From assembly GCA_038093515.1 (NCBI GenBank), contig JBBPSI010000028.1, positions 118,236 to 182,235 on the forward strand: a stretch of 64,000 bases of DNA. The letters run 5' to 3'. Below the pieces are notes generated by a model. That model searched no databases, was not told the origin of the DNA, and saw only the letters and a list, made by a program, of their open reading frames with translations. The stretch is from Butyriboletus loyo (lineage: Eukaryota; Basidiomycota; Agaricomycetes; Boletales; Boletaceae). The position numbers were made by a program, and so were the translations under genes. Of this stretch, positions 36,416 through 48,600 are shown one piece after another (within the stretch, counting starts at the first letter, position 1; each line of letters opens with the position of its first letter).

Positions 36416-36783
36416 CGGCTACACTCGGTTAGCGTCGGAAACTAGCAACTGTTTTACTGATGACCATCCTCGATCTGTCTTAGCCACTACCAACCCTGAC
36501 CAATATCCCAGGAGCCTGAGGCATAGAAGACTGCCGAACAAGGGTTTTTACTTTTTTCATAGGTGAGAATCACTCCCAAACAGTAAAATCTTCCAACGCA
36601 CACTGCCGGCCGATCGTATGTGAAATTCAAGCTGATGGGCGGGCCGATGGCTGCGTAAGAGTGTGTTGGAGAGGTGCACTGAGTGCTGAGCGTGGTTGGT
36701 TGGATCCGGAAGGTGACCGGCCAATGTCCGGCGATTTATATTATATAAACACAGGTTTCCAAATAAGATTATTTATAATGTGG

Positions 36784-36822
36784 GGTTTCTGTCACGTAAG
36801 GGGGTTGTTCATTAGATTTATC
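36784..36822 (+). repeat. direct repeat A, copy 2
   Basis: Second copy of repeat A; same orientation and same order relative to repeat B as in copy 1. Confidence 0.75.
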
Positions 36823-36906
36823 CCAATTATAGTCATTGCAATGAATTGCATCGGCATCGTTTGGTATATAAATGGTAAGTTCGTACGTATGCATTGCTTT
36901 CCTGGC

Positions 36907-36957
36907 CATCAGTGAAACGGTCATTGGTCGGAACCACCGGTTAGCAGTCTGTAGTAC
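36907..36957 (+). repeat. direct repeat B, copy 2
   Basis: Second copy of repeat B, differing by a few transitions. Confidence 0.75.
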
Positions 36958-37315
36958 TATTACAAAACTAGCCGAGTCAAAAACGAGCAAAAAGCTCGCT
37001 TAAAGTTCCGTCATCGCAATCAGAGCTCTCAAATGGGCCTTAAGAGAGTCGTCAAGCGATAACGTTACTGTCTGCTTTTGCAGATGCCAGCAACTGTTTT
37101 ACTGATGTGATTCCCTTCATGGAATTCTTTGGTGTGAGATACCAGACGGTTTCACTACTTCGTCGTTTCCCGGAAACTGACTGTTGCCTGTTTTCGTTTC
37201 CTTTGCACTGGTTCAGGGTTGGTACGGCCTGAGGGCAACGATCTGAGCATACCGAACTGGCTCTTATGAACACGGCACCTTAATTTGAACGCGTAACGAC
37301 TATGGTATAAAATCT

Positions 37316-37322
37316 GCCACGA
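37316..37322 (+). promoter_or_regulatory. TATA box of P450 copy 2
   Basis: TATAAAA 69 bases upstream of the ATG; the two related P450 copies have a TATA-like box at about 85 bases upstream. Confidence 0.5.
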
Positions 37323-37384
37323 ACACGACTTTGTCAACCAGTTTCTGATCGTGGCTCGTGTCACATTTCTGTCGACTGGAAATT

Positions 37385-39371
37385 ATGGGGATTCACGCTC
37401 TCGATGTCGGACTTGCCTGTTTGGCATTGTACCTCGTCGGACGTCTTCTCTTGAGAAGGAGGAATCCGCTCCCGCCTGGGCCGCCTGGGTGGCCGCTCGT
37501 CGGCAATATTCTCGACTTTCCGATACATGCTCCGTATAAAGCGTTCGGGGCTAGTATGAGGCAAAAATATGGCAAGTGCATGCACGCTTCACACAGAATA
37601 CCTGCATTACTCATGCTATGGCAGGCCCTGTCATATCCCTCAAAGTGATGGGCACGCATTACGTCGTCCTCAACTCTCGCAAGGCGACCAAAGACCTACT
37701 CGAGAGGAAGAGCGCCATTACGTCCAACAGACCACACTTTACGATGGGCGGTGACCTCGTCGGTTGGGGTCATTCCATGATTTTTTTGCAGTACGGCGAA
37801 ACGTACCGAAAACATCGCAAGTTCTTTTATCGGCAGATTGGCACCAAGAGTAGTCTGGAGGGATTTTATTCCGCTGAGGAAACAGCAGCGAAACAATTCC
37901 TATGCAATGTGTTGAAGAGCCCTGATGATCTGGTCGCACATAGTCGTAGGTGCGGTACGGTGCTGATTGTTCTTTGGATGATCGTGCTAAAGTGAGAATT
38001 TTGGGCAGAATGGCAGGATCGGTGATCTTGAAGATCTCACACGGTTATAGCGTCCAGGAGGATGGTGATCCGCTCGTGGATATGGCTAACAAAGCTATGC
38101 ACAACTTTTCAGTGATCACGACACCAGGGCGATTCCTAGTGGACATGGTTCCGATATGTACGCTTTACGAGTCCCTTCGGTCGATTTCGGTTGTTTGATG
38201 ATTTGACTAGTGCGATACTTGCCCAAGTGGTTCCCTGGCGGTGGTTTCCACAAAAATGCAGAGCGATGGCGAAAAATGGTGAGCAAGACAGCGGACACGC
38301 CGCATGAATTTGTGTTGGAGCACCTCGTATGTTTACTCTTCCAATTTGTGGTTCTTGTAAGCTGATATCGGTTTAGGCGAAGGGCGATGCTGTGCCATCG
38401 TTCACGTCGCGGCTGCTTCAGGAGGGTGTTACTCCTGAAGATGAAGATATTTTGAAATGGGCTTCGTTCTCCATGTACATGGGTATGGTTTCTCCCGTGA
38501 TGGCTGAACTTCATTAATCATCAATCGTGACTCTATGACTTATCAGGTGGATCTGACACGGTGAGTTGAATTTTTTTATTCAGATGAAAATTAAGCTGAA
38601 AAGTACGGTAACAGACGCCGTCTACGTTATCTGCATTTTTCCTTGCCATGACAATATATCCAGACATCCTCAAAAAAGCGCAGGCGGAAGTAGATGTGGT
38701 TATTGGCCACGAGAGACTTCCGACTATGGATGATCGTGATGCGCTTCCGTACGTGAACGCGATCTGCACAGAACTTCTTCGGTGGAACGTGGTGATTCCA
38801 TTGGGTACGTATCTTCGCGCATGTGTATTTTTTGTCTGACTGGAGGGTATATGACACTAGTGATGCATGTCACTACACAGGACAATATCTACGATGGCTA
38901 TTTCATCCCGAAGGGAACCTGTCTTCTCGGAAACATCTGGTACATGGCCCACAGATAGTGAAGTTCATCTCAGATCTAACGTTTGGTGCAGGTTCATTTT
39001 GTCCGACCCAGAAGCATATCCCGATCCAGATGTATTCGACCCTGAGAGGTTCCTCGGTGAGGATAAACAGCCCGACCCGCGTGATGCGTGTTTCGGGTAC
39101 GGAAGGCGTTCGTGTCCGGGCGTGCACCTGGCGGAGTTGACGATCTTTACATGTGTCACAATGGCGCTGGCGACATTGGATGTATCGAGATATATCGAAA
39201 ATGGTGAAGAGTGCGTGCCAGGGTACGACGTTGAGGAGGGCATCGTGCGGTGAGTTTGCCAAGTTGTTGTGGTGTGGATTTGCTAATGATCGGACTTGCA
39301 GTCACGTCAAGCCATTCAAGTGTCGGATCGTACCTCGATCGAAGAAGGCGGCAGATCTTCTTCAGGGCTGA
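37385..39371 (+). CDS. cytochrome P450 monooxygenase (copy 2)
   Basis: About eleven exons give an intact class II P450 of roughly 500 residues. Start MGIHALDVGLACLALYLVG (anchor), hinge PLPPGPPGWPLVGN, then KYG joined by a 53 nt GC-AG intron (37572-37624, donor GCAAGT) to PVISLKVMGTHYVVLNS. Further landmarks: YRKHRKFFYRQIG (helix C), FLVDMVPI, LPKWFPGGGFHKNA, I-helix GGSDTTPSTLSAFFLAM, K-helix TELLRW (ExxR), FDPERFLGEDKQPD and haem loop FGYGRRSCPG. It ends HVKPFKCRIVPRSKKAADLLQG. The upstream in-frame ATG at 37358 was not chosen because copies 3 and 4 start at the equivalent MGI. It is tail-to-tail with copy 3, its closest relative besides copy 4. Substrate unknown. Confidence 0.94.
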
Positions 39372-40135
39372 TCAAGGCAATGGCTCAGTGGGTAGGGTAG
39401 AGATCTACGAATGTAAGTACTATTATGATCCCCTAGAACACATAAAGAGGCTGTGGGCACTGAGATAGGCACTAAAATCGGACCTCAAAGTAAAACGACT
39501 AGGTCCAGATTAGAGGAGACCTCCTCAAGTTATTTGATTGTACTTCATTTTGTCAACGGGCTACTAGAAATGCAAATATCCGATTCTTGTTGTGTCGATG
39601 GTTGTTGTGTCGATGTAAACGCTTTTTATACTAATAGGTTTGATCGCCTCGGATCCTAAACGTCCCTGGTGCGATCCAATTGTTCTTGTTAATACTAGAA
39701 TGTTCGCGTAATTGCAATGGGCGTCCGCGGCCAAGCATCTGGCGACCGTCACCTTGATCAAGCCGCTGTCCGTCAGGGCCCCTGAAGAAACCTAATGCGT
39801 CCTCCTCCTCCAGGGAAGCTGACGATAAAAGGGTCTGACACGTCACAAACCGTGGTGGGAAAAAAGGATAGCCTTGTCATTCGTCCATTCCCTTCAAGTT
39901 CGGAAGGCCATGCTGGAACGAAGGAAGCCTGATCTCGTCTTCGTGGTATCTGTTCTCAACTTGAAAAGACCCGTAAACGAATGCACAGGATGGCAGAGGA
40001 CGAACTCATTCCGCACCATCCATACTTTCTCAAGCCACTATATAACCAGCTGCCAAGTTTCGGGAAGAATTGTACACAAAACAGAGCGGTATCACAGGAA
40101 TGGAACTTGTGTCGCCGTGGTACACTACAATCGAT
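39372..40135. other. intergenic between convergent P450 genes
   Basis: No supported gene; short ORFs only. Confidence 0.5.
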
Positions 40136-40249
40136 AGATAACATGTTCAGAGAAATGAATGTCTACAGTCACATACATGGATAGGAGAACTGGTTGTCAT
40201 TGGGCGAAACCTTCCCGCACCATCATTGCCAACCTTCAGACCAAGCACA

Positions 40250-42233
40250 TCAAACCTGAAGGAGCCCCTCCGCTTCCTTCGATCTCGGTACGACCCTACA
40301 CTTGAACGGCTTGAGATGACTGTAAAATCAGACGTCAGCAAATCCATACTAGAGAAAATTCATAAACTCACCGTACGACCTCCTCCATGGCGTCATACTT
40401 CGGCACGCACTCCACACCATTGTCGACACACCTCGACACATCCAATGTCGCCAGCGCCATTGCAACACATGTAAATATTGTCAACTCTGCCAGGCGCGCA
40501 CCTGGACACGACCGCCTTCCCCACCCGAAACACACTTCACGCGGGTCGGGCTGCTTGTTCTCGCCGAGGAACCTCTCTGGGTCAAACACGTCTGGATCGG
40601 GATACGTCTCTGGGTCGGATAGCATAAACCTACACCAAATATTTCATGTGGATGAGATTTCGAATCGATGTCATTCTCGGCAAGTCACGAACCAAAGGTT
40701 CATGAGAAGATATGTCCCTTTGGGGATTAAATATCCCTCGTAGACGATATCCTGTGTGCTGACATGAATTACTAGAACGCAAGTCAGGCCAGAAATGTAC
40801 ATGCGCGAAGAAGATGCGTACCGAGTGAGGCTACCACGTGCCAGCGAAGAAGTTCCATGCAGATTGCATTTACGTACGGAAGCGCAACACGATCCTCGGG
40901 GGTCGGAAGTCTGTCGTGCCCAACGACAGTATCCACTTCCGCCTGCGCCTTCTTCATAATTTCTGGGTGCATTGTCATGGCGAGGAAAAATGCAGGTAGT
41001 GTAGACGGTATCTGTTTCCGCGCCGTTCAGTATCATTCTCTTGTCGGTGAAAAACATGCAACGCACTGTGTCCGATCCACCTGAGAAATCATAAAATCAT
41101 AAGTTCGATCGTCTCGAGAACCATATGCCGAAGCCATACCCAGGTACATGGAAAAAGAAGCCCAATTCAAAATCGTTTCTTCCTCAGCAGTGACACCTCC
41201 CTGAAGCACCCGTGATATAAATGATGGCATGGCATCTCCCTTTGCCTAACCCTGCATCAGCGTACAAGCACAATGAACTCGAAGAGAAAACATACAAGTT
41301 GCTCCAACACGAACTCGTATGGCGTGCTCACTGCCTCGCTCAGCATTTTTCGCCATCGTTTTGCATCTTTGTGGAAACCACCTCCTGGGAACCACTCAGG
41401 CAAGTATTGCACTAGCCAGATTCCTCAAGCAACTGCAATGGATCGAAGCAACTTGTGAAACGTACAGATCGGAAGCATGTCAACTAGAAACCGTCCCGGC
41501 GTAGCGATCATACATAAATTATCCATGGCTTTATTGGCCATCTCCATAAGCGGATCACCATCTTCCTTAACGGTGTAGCCATGCGAGATCTTTAAGATCA
41601 TTGCGCCCACCATTCTTCCCAAAATGTGTTAGATTAGCACGATCTTCTGGAGCCAATCAGTACCGTACCTGTGGCAATGGGAGATCAGATCATCAGGGTT
41701 TTTCAACACATTGCGTAGCAATTGTTTCGCTTCCGCTTCTTCGGCAGAGTAGAATGACCGCAGGCTATTCTTGCTGCCAATCTGCTGATGGAAGAACCTG
41801 CGATGTTTTCTGTGCGCGTCACCGTATTGTAGAAAACCGGTGCTGTTGCCCCAACCGACGAGGTCACCGCCCATCGTAAAGTGTGGCCTGTTGGACGTGA
41901 TGGCACTGTTCTTCTCGAGTAGGTCTTTGGCCATCTTGGGGGAGTTGAGCACGACGTACTGCGTGCCCAACAAGTTAAGGGATATAATAGGGCCTGGTGC
42001 ACAATCAGTGACGTGGGTATTTTATGTGAAGCGTATGTGCACTTGCCATATTGTCGGCTCATAGCCCCCATCGTCTTGTGCATAGCATCTTTCGGAATGT
42101 CGAAGAGGTTTCCGATGACGGGCAACCCAGAAGGCCCAGGCGGGAGGGGAGGCCTCCTGTGTCTCCAGACCAATCGCCAAATGAGATGCAATGTCAAACC
42201 AAAAACGCAGACATGAAGGATTTCAATACCCAT
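40250..42233 (-). CDS. cytochrome P450 monooxygenase (copy 3)
   Basis: Intact counterpart of copy 4 and close paralogue of copy 2. It begins MGIEILHVCVFGLTLHLIW, hinge PLPPGPSGLPVIGNLFDIP, SRQYG joined by a 53 nt GC-AG intron (41994-42046) to PIISLNLLGTQYVVLNS. Further: HRKHRRFFHQQIG, MVGAMILKISHGYTV, FLVDMLPI, I-helix GGSDTIPSTLPAFFLAM, K-helix MELLRW, VSTQDIVYEGYLIPKG, FDPERFLGENKQPDP, haem loop FGWGRRSCPG, and end HLKPFKCRVVPRSKEAEGLLQV. All junctions examined restore frame and no stop interrupts the exons. The second Thr of the I-helix GGSDTT is replaced by Ile (GGSDTI), which might alter proton delivery; the first Thr remains. Confidence 0.92.
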
Positions 42234-42316
42234 GATTGCAAAGCGACGGAACTGTTTGCAGGAGACGCTCGGCAGCTAGGTACGACCATGGCCATATTGA
42301 TGGGATTCGAACTAGC

Positions 42317-42324
42317 TTTATATA
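42317..42324 (-). promoter_or_regulatory. TATA box of P450 copy 3
   Basis: TATATAAA on the minus strand about 85 bases before the ATG; the matching position of copy 4 has TATAAA. Confidence 0.5.
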
Positions 42325-42686
42325 ATACGATTCCCGGGTTTCAACGCGCAATAAAGCAACGACGGCATGATTCATTTACCAAGGGCGTGTTTGGGGGGTT
42401 CTCCGTGTTAGAGCCAATACAATAAAATGTAGACCAAACAGGTACGGGCTACATTCAGCCGAATATATACAGCTGATAGGATAATCAATAAAGCTTATCA
42501 TATACTCAATAAGCTTAGAAATATAATCCGGTAAAACTTGTATATTAGAAGAGTCGTATCATAGGGGATAGAATAATTATCCTGCTCCTGATCTCTCACA
42601 TTCTTGCCGTGTGTGTGATCACTCAGTAAACACTTCGCTTCATTTCCACACTCCAAATACCTTGGTAATTAACACGCGGATTTCGC

Positions 42687-43453
42687 TTATAGTCCAGTCA
42701 TTGCTGCCGGTCGCCACAGTGCTGTAAATTTTGGCATTTGGCAGTCAACGCGAGGACGTAGGTGGCGTGCCTTCGGGCTCGGACGTCGTGCGAATACCCA
42801 CTGCGGATAGGTTTTGCATCTTGCTCCGCTCTCATGGCGTCGGTTGGGTTCGCGGACTTTTCTCGCTCCCACAGCGCTCCTGTCTTGTTTTGGTTTTGTC
42901 GGCTTCCTCGCTGGTCCAAAGCACACCCCAGGCAGCATCGCAAAAAAGACATCGGCTGTACAATTTTCACGAGTAAATGTGTACAGGTAGTGTGCAACCG
43001 CTTTGCCATAATCTTCGCCATTACATATGTCCCGCTCAGTAGGATGATGTGGGCAGTAACATGGTGTACGTGCTAGGAACGGATCTAGGAACGGATTCGG
43101 AGGATAGTCGCCCCATGTCGTTTGGGGAGGCATTCCATGAATTTCAAAATCGCCTAGTAGAGTGTCTTTGGCTTTCCCTATGTAGGCGATTTCGATGCAC
43201 GATTTATCGTCACGTGGGCTACCCCCTTGGAGCGACCTCGCTTCCCGGGATTTGGAGTGTCCCCTCAGTGTCCGCATCACCTGTCTCTGCTAGTACCGCC
43301 CTTGATGGGCCTCAGGCATCCGTCTCTTCGTTAAACGATATTCCTGAGTGGCTAGGTGGGCATCCGACCGTAGTAAGTAACTTGGATCGTACTCGGCATT
43401 AGGAAGATTTCCATGAGGTAGTGGGCCCACCTGAGCGAATTCGTGAGCTAAGA
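42687..43453 (-). pseudogene. unrecognised gene relic, left-arm copy
   Basis: On the minus strand a coding-like stretch reads AHEFAQVGPLPHGNLPN, then YDPSYLLRSDAHLATQEYRL to a stop, and in a shifted frame YIGKAKDTLLGDFEIHGMPP, QTTWGDYPPNPFL and GEDYGKAVAHYLYTFTREN. The right arm has the same blocks with different indels, which suggests a once-real gene now frameshifted in both arms. I do not recognise the family; the HEFAQ motif only loosely resembles a zincin helix. Confidence 0.45.
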
Positions 43454-45177
43454 TGGGCTTGTTTTCGCGTCTCAAATCCAATTTATTCTCCAATCCTAGC
43501 TGTAACGGTCGATGCACACGAACGAATCGATGACCGCGCACGACCGAGTGACTTGAATATACCTCGGGCCTCAGTGCTCTCCCCACGTTTGGTTGCTCTC
43601 ATCGGGTGTGCCGCATCTGCCAACTTATCCGAGCAGGTTATCTGGTAGAGTTCCTCATCGTTTTCGACTCATAATTGCCTTGCTAGTCGTCCTCTGATTC
43701 ATGTACAACTCTCGATCCTGGTCTGTAGTATGAAAGAGTTGGCGAGCGAAACCATTCAAACCAGTCTTGCAGATCCGGGCCTAGGAAATGTCTGCTATGG
43801 TATTCCGACAGCTTCCCTAGCGCAATTCATTAGCCTCACACTGCAGTAAGCACGCTGTCTTGCCTGGGTCCCATAACTAGTGCATATAGCGTCCGTGATA
43901 CTGAATGGTTTCCATGCAGTATTTCTGCTTTTTGCTATACTCGACCTCAAGCCTACTTACATCATGTTGATACTGAAAGCCTTGTCGGCCACCGCGTCAG
44001 TGGAATAAATGAGGATAGTTCGTGCACAGCGTCACGACGGTCACCGGTCAACCGGTCACGGTCAAGGAAGGCTTGTCGCCAACTCGAGTATTCGTAGTAG
44101 TCGCTGCTCGAAAAACACTTTGACTTTTCTTCCACCAGCCTTTCAGTCTGAACTGGATGATTTCCTCCTTTCGTTCGCTAGTTGCTCCCTCAAAAGAGCT
44201 GTAGACGAGCCCATAGCACCCTGATCACATCAGCAAAAAGTTCCAAATCTAGTGAGGCCTTGCAAGCGCCATCCGAGTTTGCCACTACTATCAAGGTTGG
44301 TGGTAGCCATGCAGTAGTCGCGCAAGGTCTTGCAATGCAATATCGCACCACGGACCGATGGTCGCTCAAGGTCATAGATAAGGCTGAGCAAAGTCCTCGT
44401 TCTACCCTTCGTTCTCGCCATCCTCTCTTGAACGCATCATCTTCAAAGTCATCATTCTCCTGTTTTTGTTCCTCTTCGACAACCTGATCTAATCCACAGG
44501 TACCCAAATTCATCCATCTCACCCAGAAGCTCGTCGTCCGCCAGAAGAGTGGATATGTATTCCGGGTCGATTGGCATATCTGCGTCCTCTTCGCCACCAT
44601 GGTCGTTGTTCTTGCCTTCATTGCCTTCATCATTCTCGTTAGTACTGTCGCTGTTTTCGCTTCTGACCTCCTCATCACTAGTCTTCCATCTCGTCTTCAT
44701 TCTCGTCTCCGTCTCCTATATCTTCGCTTTTCATATCCACATCACTGATTTCCCTGTCATATCCATAACGTTGATCTCCTTCACTCTCTAGTGTAAACGG
44801 TGCCATATCCAGCTTGTCACAGTCGTCGAGAAAATACTTTGTTTCCTCACACGTTGTCTTGTGCCCGACGGCGCCACTGTAACAAAAATGATAGAATAAC
44901 TACTATGTAGTACAAGGTAAAAGTGCGTGCGTATAAGAGAAACTCGGAATGTAGCGTCCTCGGCCTCGTCGTCAGGAGCTTCCCCATCCTTCGGTCCCAG
45001 TGTATCTTTATCGCCGACATTTCCGCGTCTCCCTCGTCATCCGGTACGTGATCTATGTAGTCCGCTCTATTCATACTCTTCCTTCTGAGAGTATCAATCT
45101 CAGCATTATCGCCCATTTCCTCCCTTATGTTCTTAACTCCCATCATCGCGATGCTCTCAAGCTTCCAGTGCATGGCG
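43454..45177. other. intergenic flank of the copia insertion, with acidic coding-like remnant
   Basis: Most of it shows no gene. On the minus strand, 44690-44880 reads an acidic frame (TCEETKYFLDDCDKLDMAPF; GDGDENEDEMED to stop), and 44930-45182 reads LVAMHWKLESIAMMGVKNIR and DHVPDDEGDAEMSAIK. They look like pieces of one decayed or split gene that the copia element interrupts at 45182. Confidence 0.35.
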
Positions 45178-45182
45178 ACCAA
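45178..45182. repeat. target-site duplication ACCAA (left)
   Basis: ACCAA directly abuts the left LTR and recurs directly after the right LTR (53874-53878). Confidence 0.85.
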
Positions 45183-45631
45183 TTTCGGAATTGGTAAAGT
45201 CCGAGCAGGTGCACCGAGGGCAACGAAGGATGCAAGGGTAAACCTATCAGTGGAAAGACTCACTGATAATACGAGAGTGAGAGTATCGCAAACAGAGTAT
45301 AAGGAGCAAGGCTCAACGTAGAGATATCGCAGTAGTGATGATAGAACTGAAAGATCTAGAGAAAAGTGACAAGCCATAAGGGCTGTCTTATATACAGTAC
45401 ATGAGTGTTTGTACTTATGTTCTGTATAGTACCTTTATAAGGTATAGTATAAAATACATGACAATATGATAGAGATAAGAGATAAGACTAAGCATATCGT
45501 CCAATAGCATAATAAGAGCTATTTGTAATGTGATAAGCGTGACTAGGTCTAGACAATGATGTCATTTAGACCAGTCTAGAAACGTAGTGGCTGTAAGTGA
45601 AATACAGAAATAGAACACTACCGTTTCAACA
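45183..45631 (-). repeat. 3' LTR of the copia element
   Basis: 449 bp. On the element strand it starts TGTTGAAACGG and ends CCAATTCCGAAA. Near-identical to 53425-53873 and related to the partial copy at 63766. Confidence 0.95.
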
Positions 45632-45646
45632 CTCCTCCTTGCTTTA
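45632..45646 (-). promoter_or_regulatory. polypurine tract (plus-strand primer)
   Basis: On the element strand AAAGCAAGGAGGAG directly abuts the 3' LTR, in the position of the plus-strand priming tract. Confidence 0.8.
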
Positions 45647-45649
45647 GCA

Positions 45650-48600
45650 TTACTTCTTTATGGAGACAAAAGGAGAAAGAGAGAGCATGGACCGAACTTC
45701 TTCAAACCTCTGCCATGTCAGATTCTTCGTAAAGATATCTGCTGCTTGTTGTTGAGTAGGAGTATAGAAGAGAGTAATCTCCTTGTCCTCGACGCATTCC
45801 CGAATATAATGAAACGGAATTGCAATGTGTTTGCTGCGTCCTTCAACGGCAGGATTAGAAGCTAGAAATATAGCTCCCTGATTATCAACTAGAAGGGGTA
45901 AAGGACCAAGTCTGTATCCCATCTCGAAGAACAAGGAGCGCACCCAAGAGAGCTGTTTAGCAGTCTCAGTCATGCCCATATATTCTGCTTCGGTTGAAGA
46001 GTGAGCAATCTTGCGTTGTCGTCTGGATAACCATGATACTATGCCAGATGCTAGAAATATACAATAACCAGTCGTTGAATGACGGGTCTCAATATCGCCT
46101 GCCCAGTCAGTGTCGCTGTATGCAATAAAGCCAGAATTGGCTCTCGGACCAGACTGGCTGTGTCCGGAATACATTATGCAAAGGTCTGGAGTTCCAAACA
46201 GATAGCGGACTATATAGAGCGCTCTTTGCAAATGTTCTTCCGATGGATTGGAAGAGAATTGCGACATCTTGATGACAGCATGAGCGATATCGGGTCTAGA
46301 TCCAAGCATGATGAATAGGAGGGATCCGATGACAGATTGATATTGAGAACGCAAAGATGGCGATGCTTCGGTGGTTGATGGTGAAGGGTTATAACCAGAA
46401 GGAAGAGGTGTGCGTGCGGGTTTTGCATTTTCAAGCTTGAATCGTTTTATGACCTTCTGTGCGTAATCGCACTGGTCCAGCCTCAGGGTACGATTTCTTC
46501 GATCCCTGGTAATCCGCATGCCTAAATACTCTTTCGCTTCTCCAAGGTCTCGACTCTCCCAAGTCTTCATAAAGTGCTTCTTGTGAGCGAGGACTTGTGC
46601 TTTATCACTACCCATAAAAAGAGCATCATCAACATATATAACTAAAATAATGATGACTTTCCCGATGAATTTTATATACGTTCCCGGGTCAGACAAGGTA
46701 CGCTTGAAGCCTTGTTTGATAAGTGATAAATGCAAGGCTTTGTTCCATTGAAGGGCCGCTTGCTTGAGGCCATAGATAGCTTTCCATAGGCGACAGACTT
46801 TACTTTCTGAGCCTTTTTGAGCGAAACCCTCAGGTTGTTCCATATAGATTTCTTCATCAAGATCTCCGAAGAGAAATGTGGTCTTGACGTCTAGAGCCTC
46901 GATTTCCCAATCTTCTAAGGCAGCTAGAGCTAAGAGAATCCTAACGGTTTCAAACCTGGCAACTGGTGAGAAGGTTTCCTCATAATCAATTCCGAAGATT
47001 TGGGTAAAGCCTTTTGCTACCCAGTGAGACTTGTATCGTCCATCGCTTTTTCGTACATTTATCCATTTCCCTTTAATGACTTGACATCCCTTGGGAAGAT
47101 CTACCAGATCCCATACTCGTCGTTCTTGAAACGACTTGTATTCCTCTCCCATGGCGGTTAGCCATAAGGATCTCTCGGCAGGAGGTAATCTCATTACTGC
47201 CTTGTGAGACTGTGGGATCCCATCGACAGTAGCAGCAGCTAGAAGAGATTTAATCCACTTAGCGCTGTACATCTGTCCTAAGTCATCTTCTTCATTTGTG
47301 GGTCTCGGTTGATTAACTGGTTGTGGAGTAGGAATTAACTCCTCCTGAATAGGATCCAGTCCTCGATGTATCTCTCGTTCTATCTCGATCGGAGGTTGAT
47401 TCCCATAAGCATTATTTGGGACAATCCGTGGAACACGGATGCGAGTAGGACGAGGATTAAAGTCCTGACCAGTCTGCAAGAAATCTGGATCATTGATCGT
47501 TGGAATTGGAGCACCTTGAGACCGTAAATCCTGATCGAACTCATCATATAAGTCACGTTGGTGACCTCGAGCACGAATATCTCGAGTCGGATGATGTTGA
47601 TGAGGACGATTGCGAAATTCAGTGATTCGTTCAGGATATACTCTTGTTGGAGGTAAGAAAGTGGAAGGATGAATCCGACCAGGATCTTCAAATGTTTCCA
47701 ATGGAGGTATCATTTGACGTTTATGTTGGTGTCGATCCATAATAGACGATCTATGTCCAGTATCTGGTGTTTCTCTTTTAACTCCAGGACGTGGAGGTGA
47801 GAATAACGGTGGTTGTTCTTCATGAACGGAATCAGGAGATGGAGGATTGAGGATTAAAGGTGATGGTGGATGTTCAGGGATAACCCATGGTGAAGGTGTG
47901 ACAGATGGTTGAGGAGACGGTTGTTGCATATCGTCAGGATTAATGATGGGGGAAATTGGTGGTAGGTCTTCGCGTATTATACCGGTTCCATCAAATCGTA
48001 CTCCTAATGGAGGTGGCTTGTCAGCTCTTTGTTGATTTGAAGGTGGGGCGTCAGATGTACTATCTTCATCATCTCCATGTTCATCGGCATCTGTTGGAAG
48101 AATAGGAGGCGGAATTGCGGCTTGTCTGTCATTCTGTTCTTTGGAACAATGTGGGAAGTTTTCTTTGTCAAAAGTCGCAACGGACTCTACTAGAACTCGT
48201 CTTCGGGTTGGAGACCAAAAGCGATAGCCTTTGGTGCCAGATTCATATCCGATGAAGGTGGCTTGTTCCGATTTCGGAGACAACTTGTTTTCCCTGAGTT
48301 CCTTCTTTATAAAAACATATGCACGACATCCAAATACCCGGAAATATGATATATCCGGTTTCTCCCGAGAGAACATCTCGATGGGGGTTTTCCAATTATG
48401 ACGACGCATCGGTTGGCGATTGTAGATATGAAGTGAGGTTTCGGTTGCGTCCTGCCAGAAGACTTTTGGTAGACAGACAGTATGGCGCATGGCTTCTTCT
48501 TTTTCCAGGATGGTCCTATTAAATCGCTCTGCACGTCCATTCTGTTGAGGGGTGTGAGGTACAGAGAGCTGATGCTCAATGCCCCTGGACGAGAGGAATG

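Larger units (their letters stand above)
35047..37315. other. intergenic with dispersed degenerate repeats
   Basis: About 2.3 kb without a supported gene. Two pairs of near-identical blocks (35918-35956 with 36784-36822, and 36365-36415 with 36907-36957) occur in the same order, and a GCA(A)CTGTTTTACTGATG tag recurs at about 36447, 37089 and 55172. This looks like eroded copies of a non-coding mobile element. Confidence 0.55.
40136..43453. repeat. left arm of a large inverted duplication
   Basis: Reverse complement of 54251-58275. Matches run from the 3' flank of P450 copy 3 through the gene, its promoter and the relic gene beyond it. The outer edge is near the ATCGATAG at 40130-40140, the inner edge at CGTGAGCTAAG (43453). 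It contains an arm-specific AT-rich stretch at about 42417-42660 not present on the right arm. Confidence 0.85.

Noticed and set aside
43280..43453. Zinc protease assignment for the HEFAQ motif in the relic gene
   Set aside because: Only HE-FAQ is present rather than HExxH, and no other zincin features were found.
45127..45321. Short ORF ending RVSQTEYKEQGST, also at 63766-63904
   Set aside because: It is LTR sequence of the copia family, repeated wherever the LTR occurs, not a gene.
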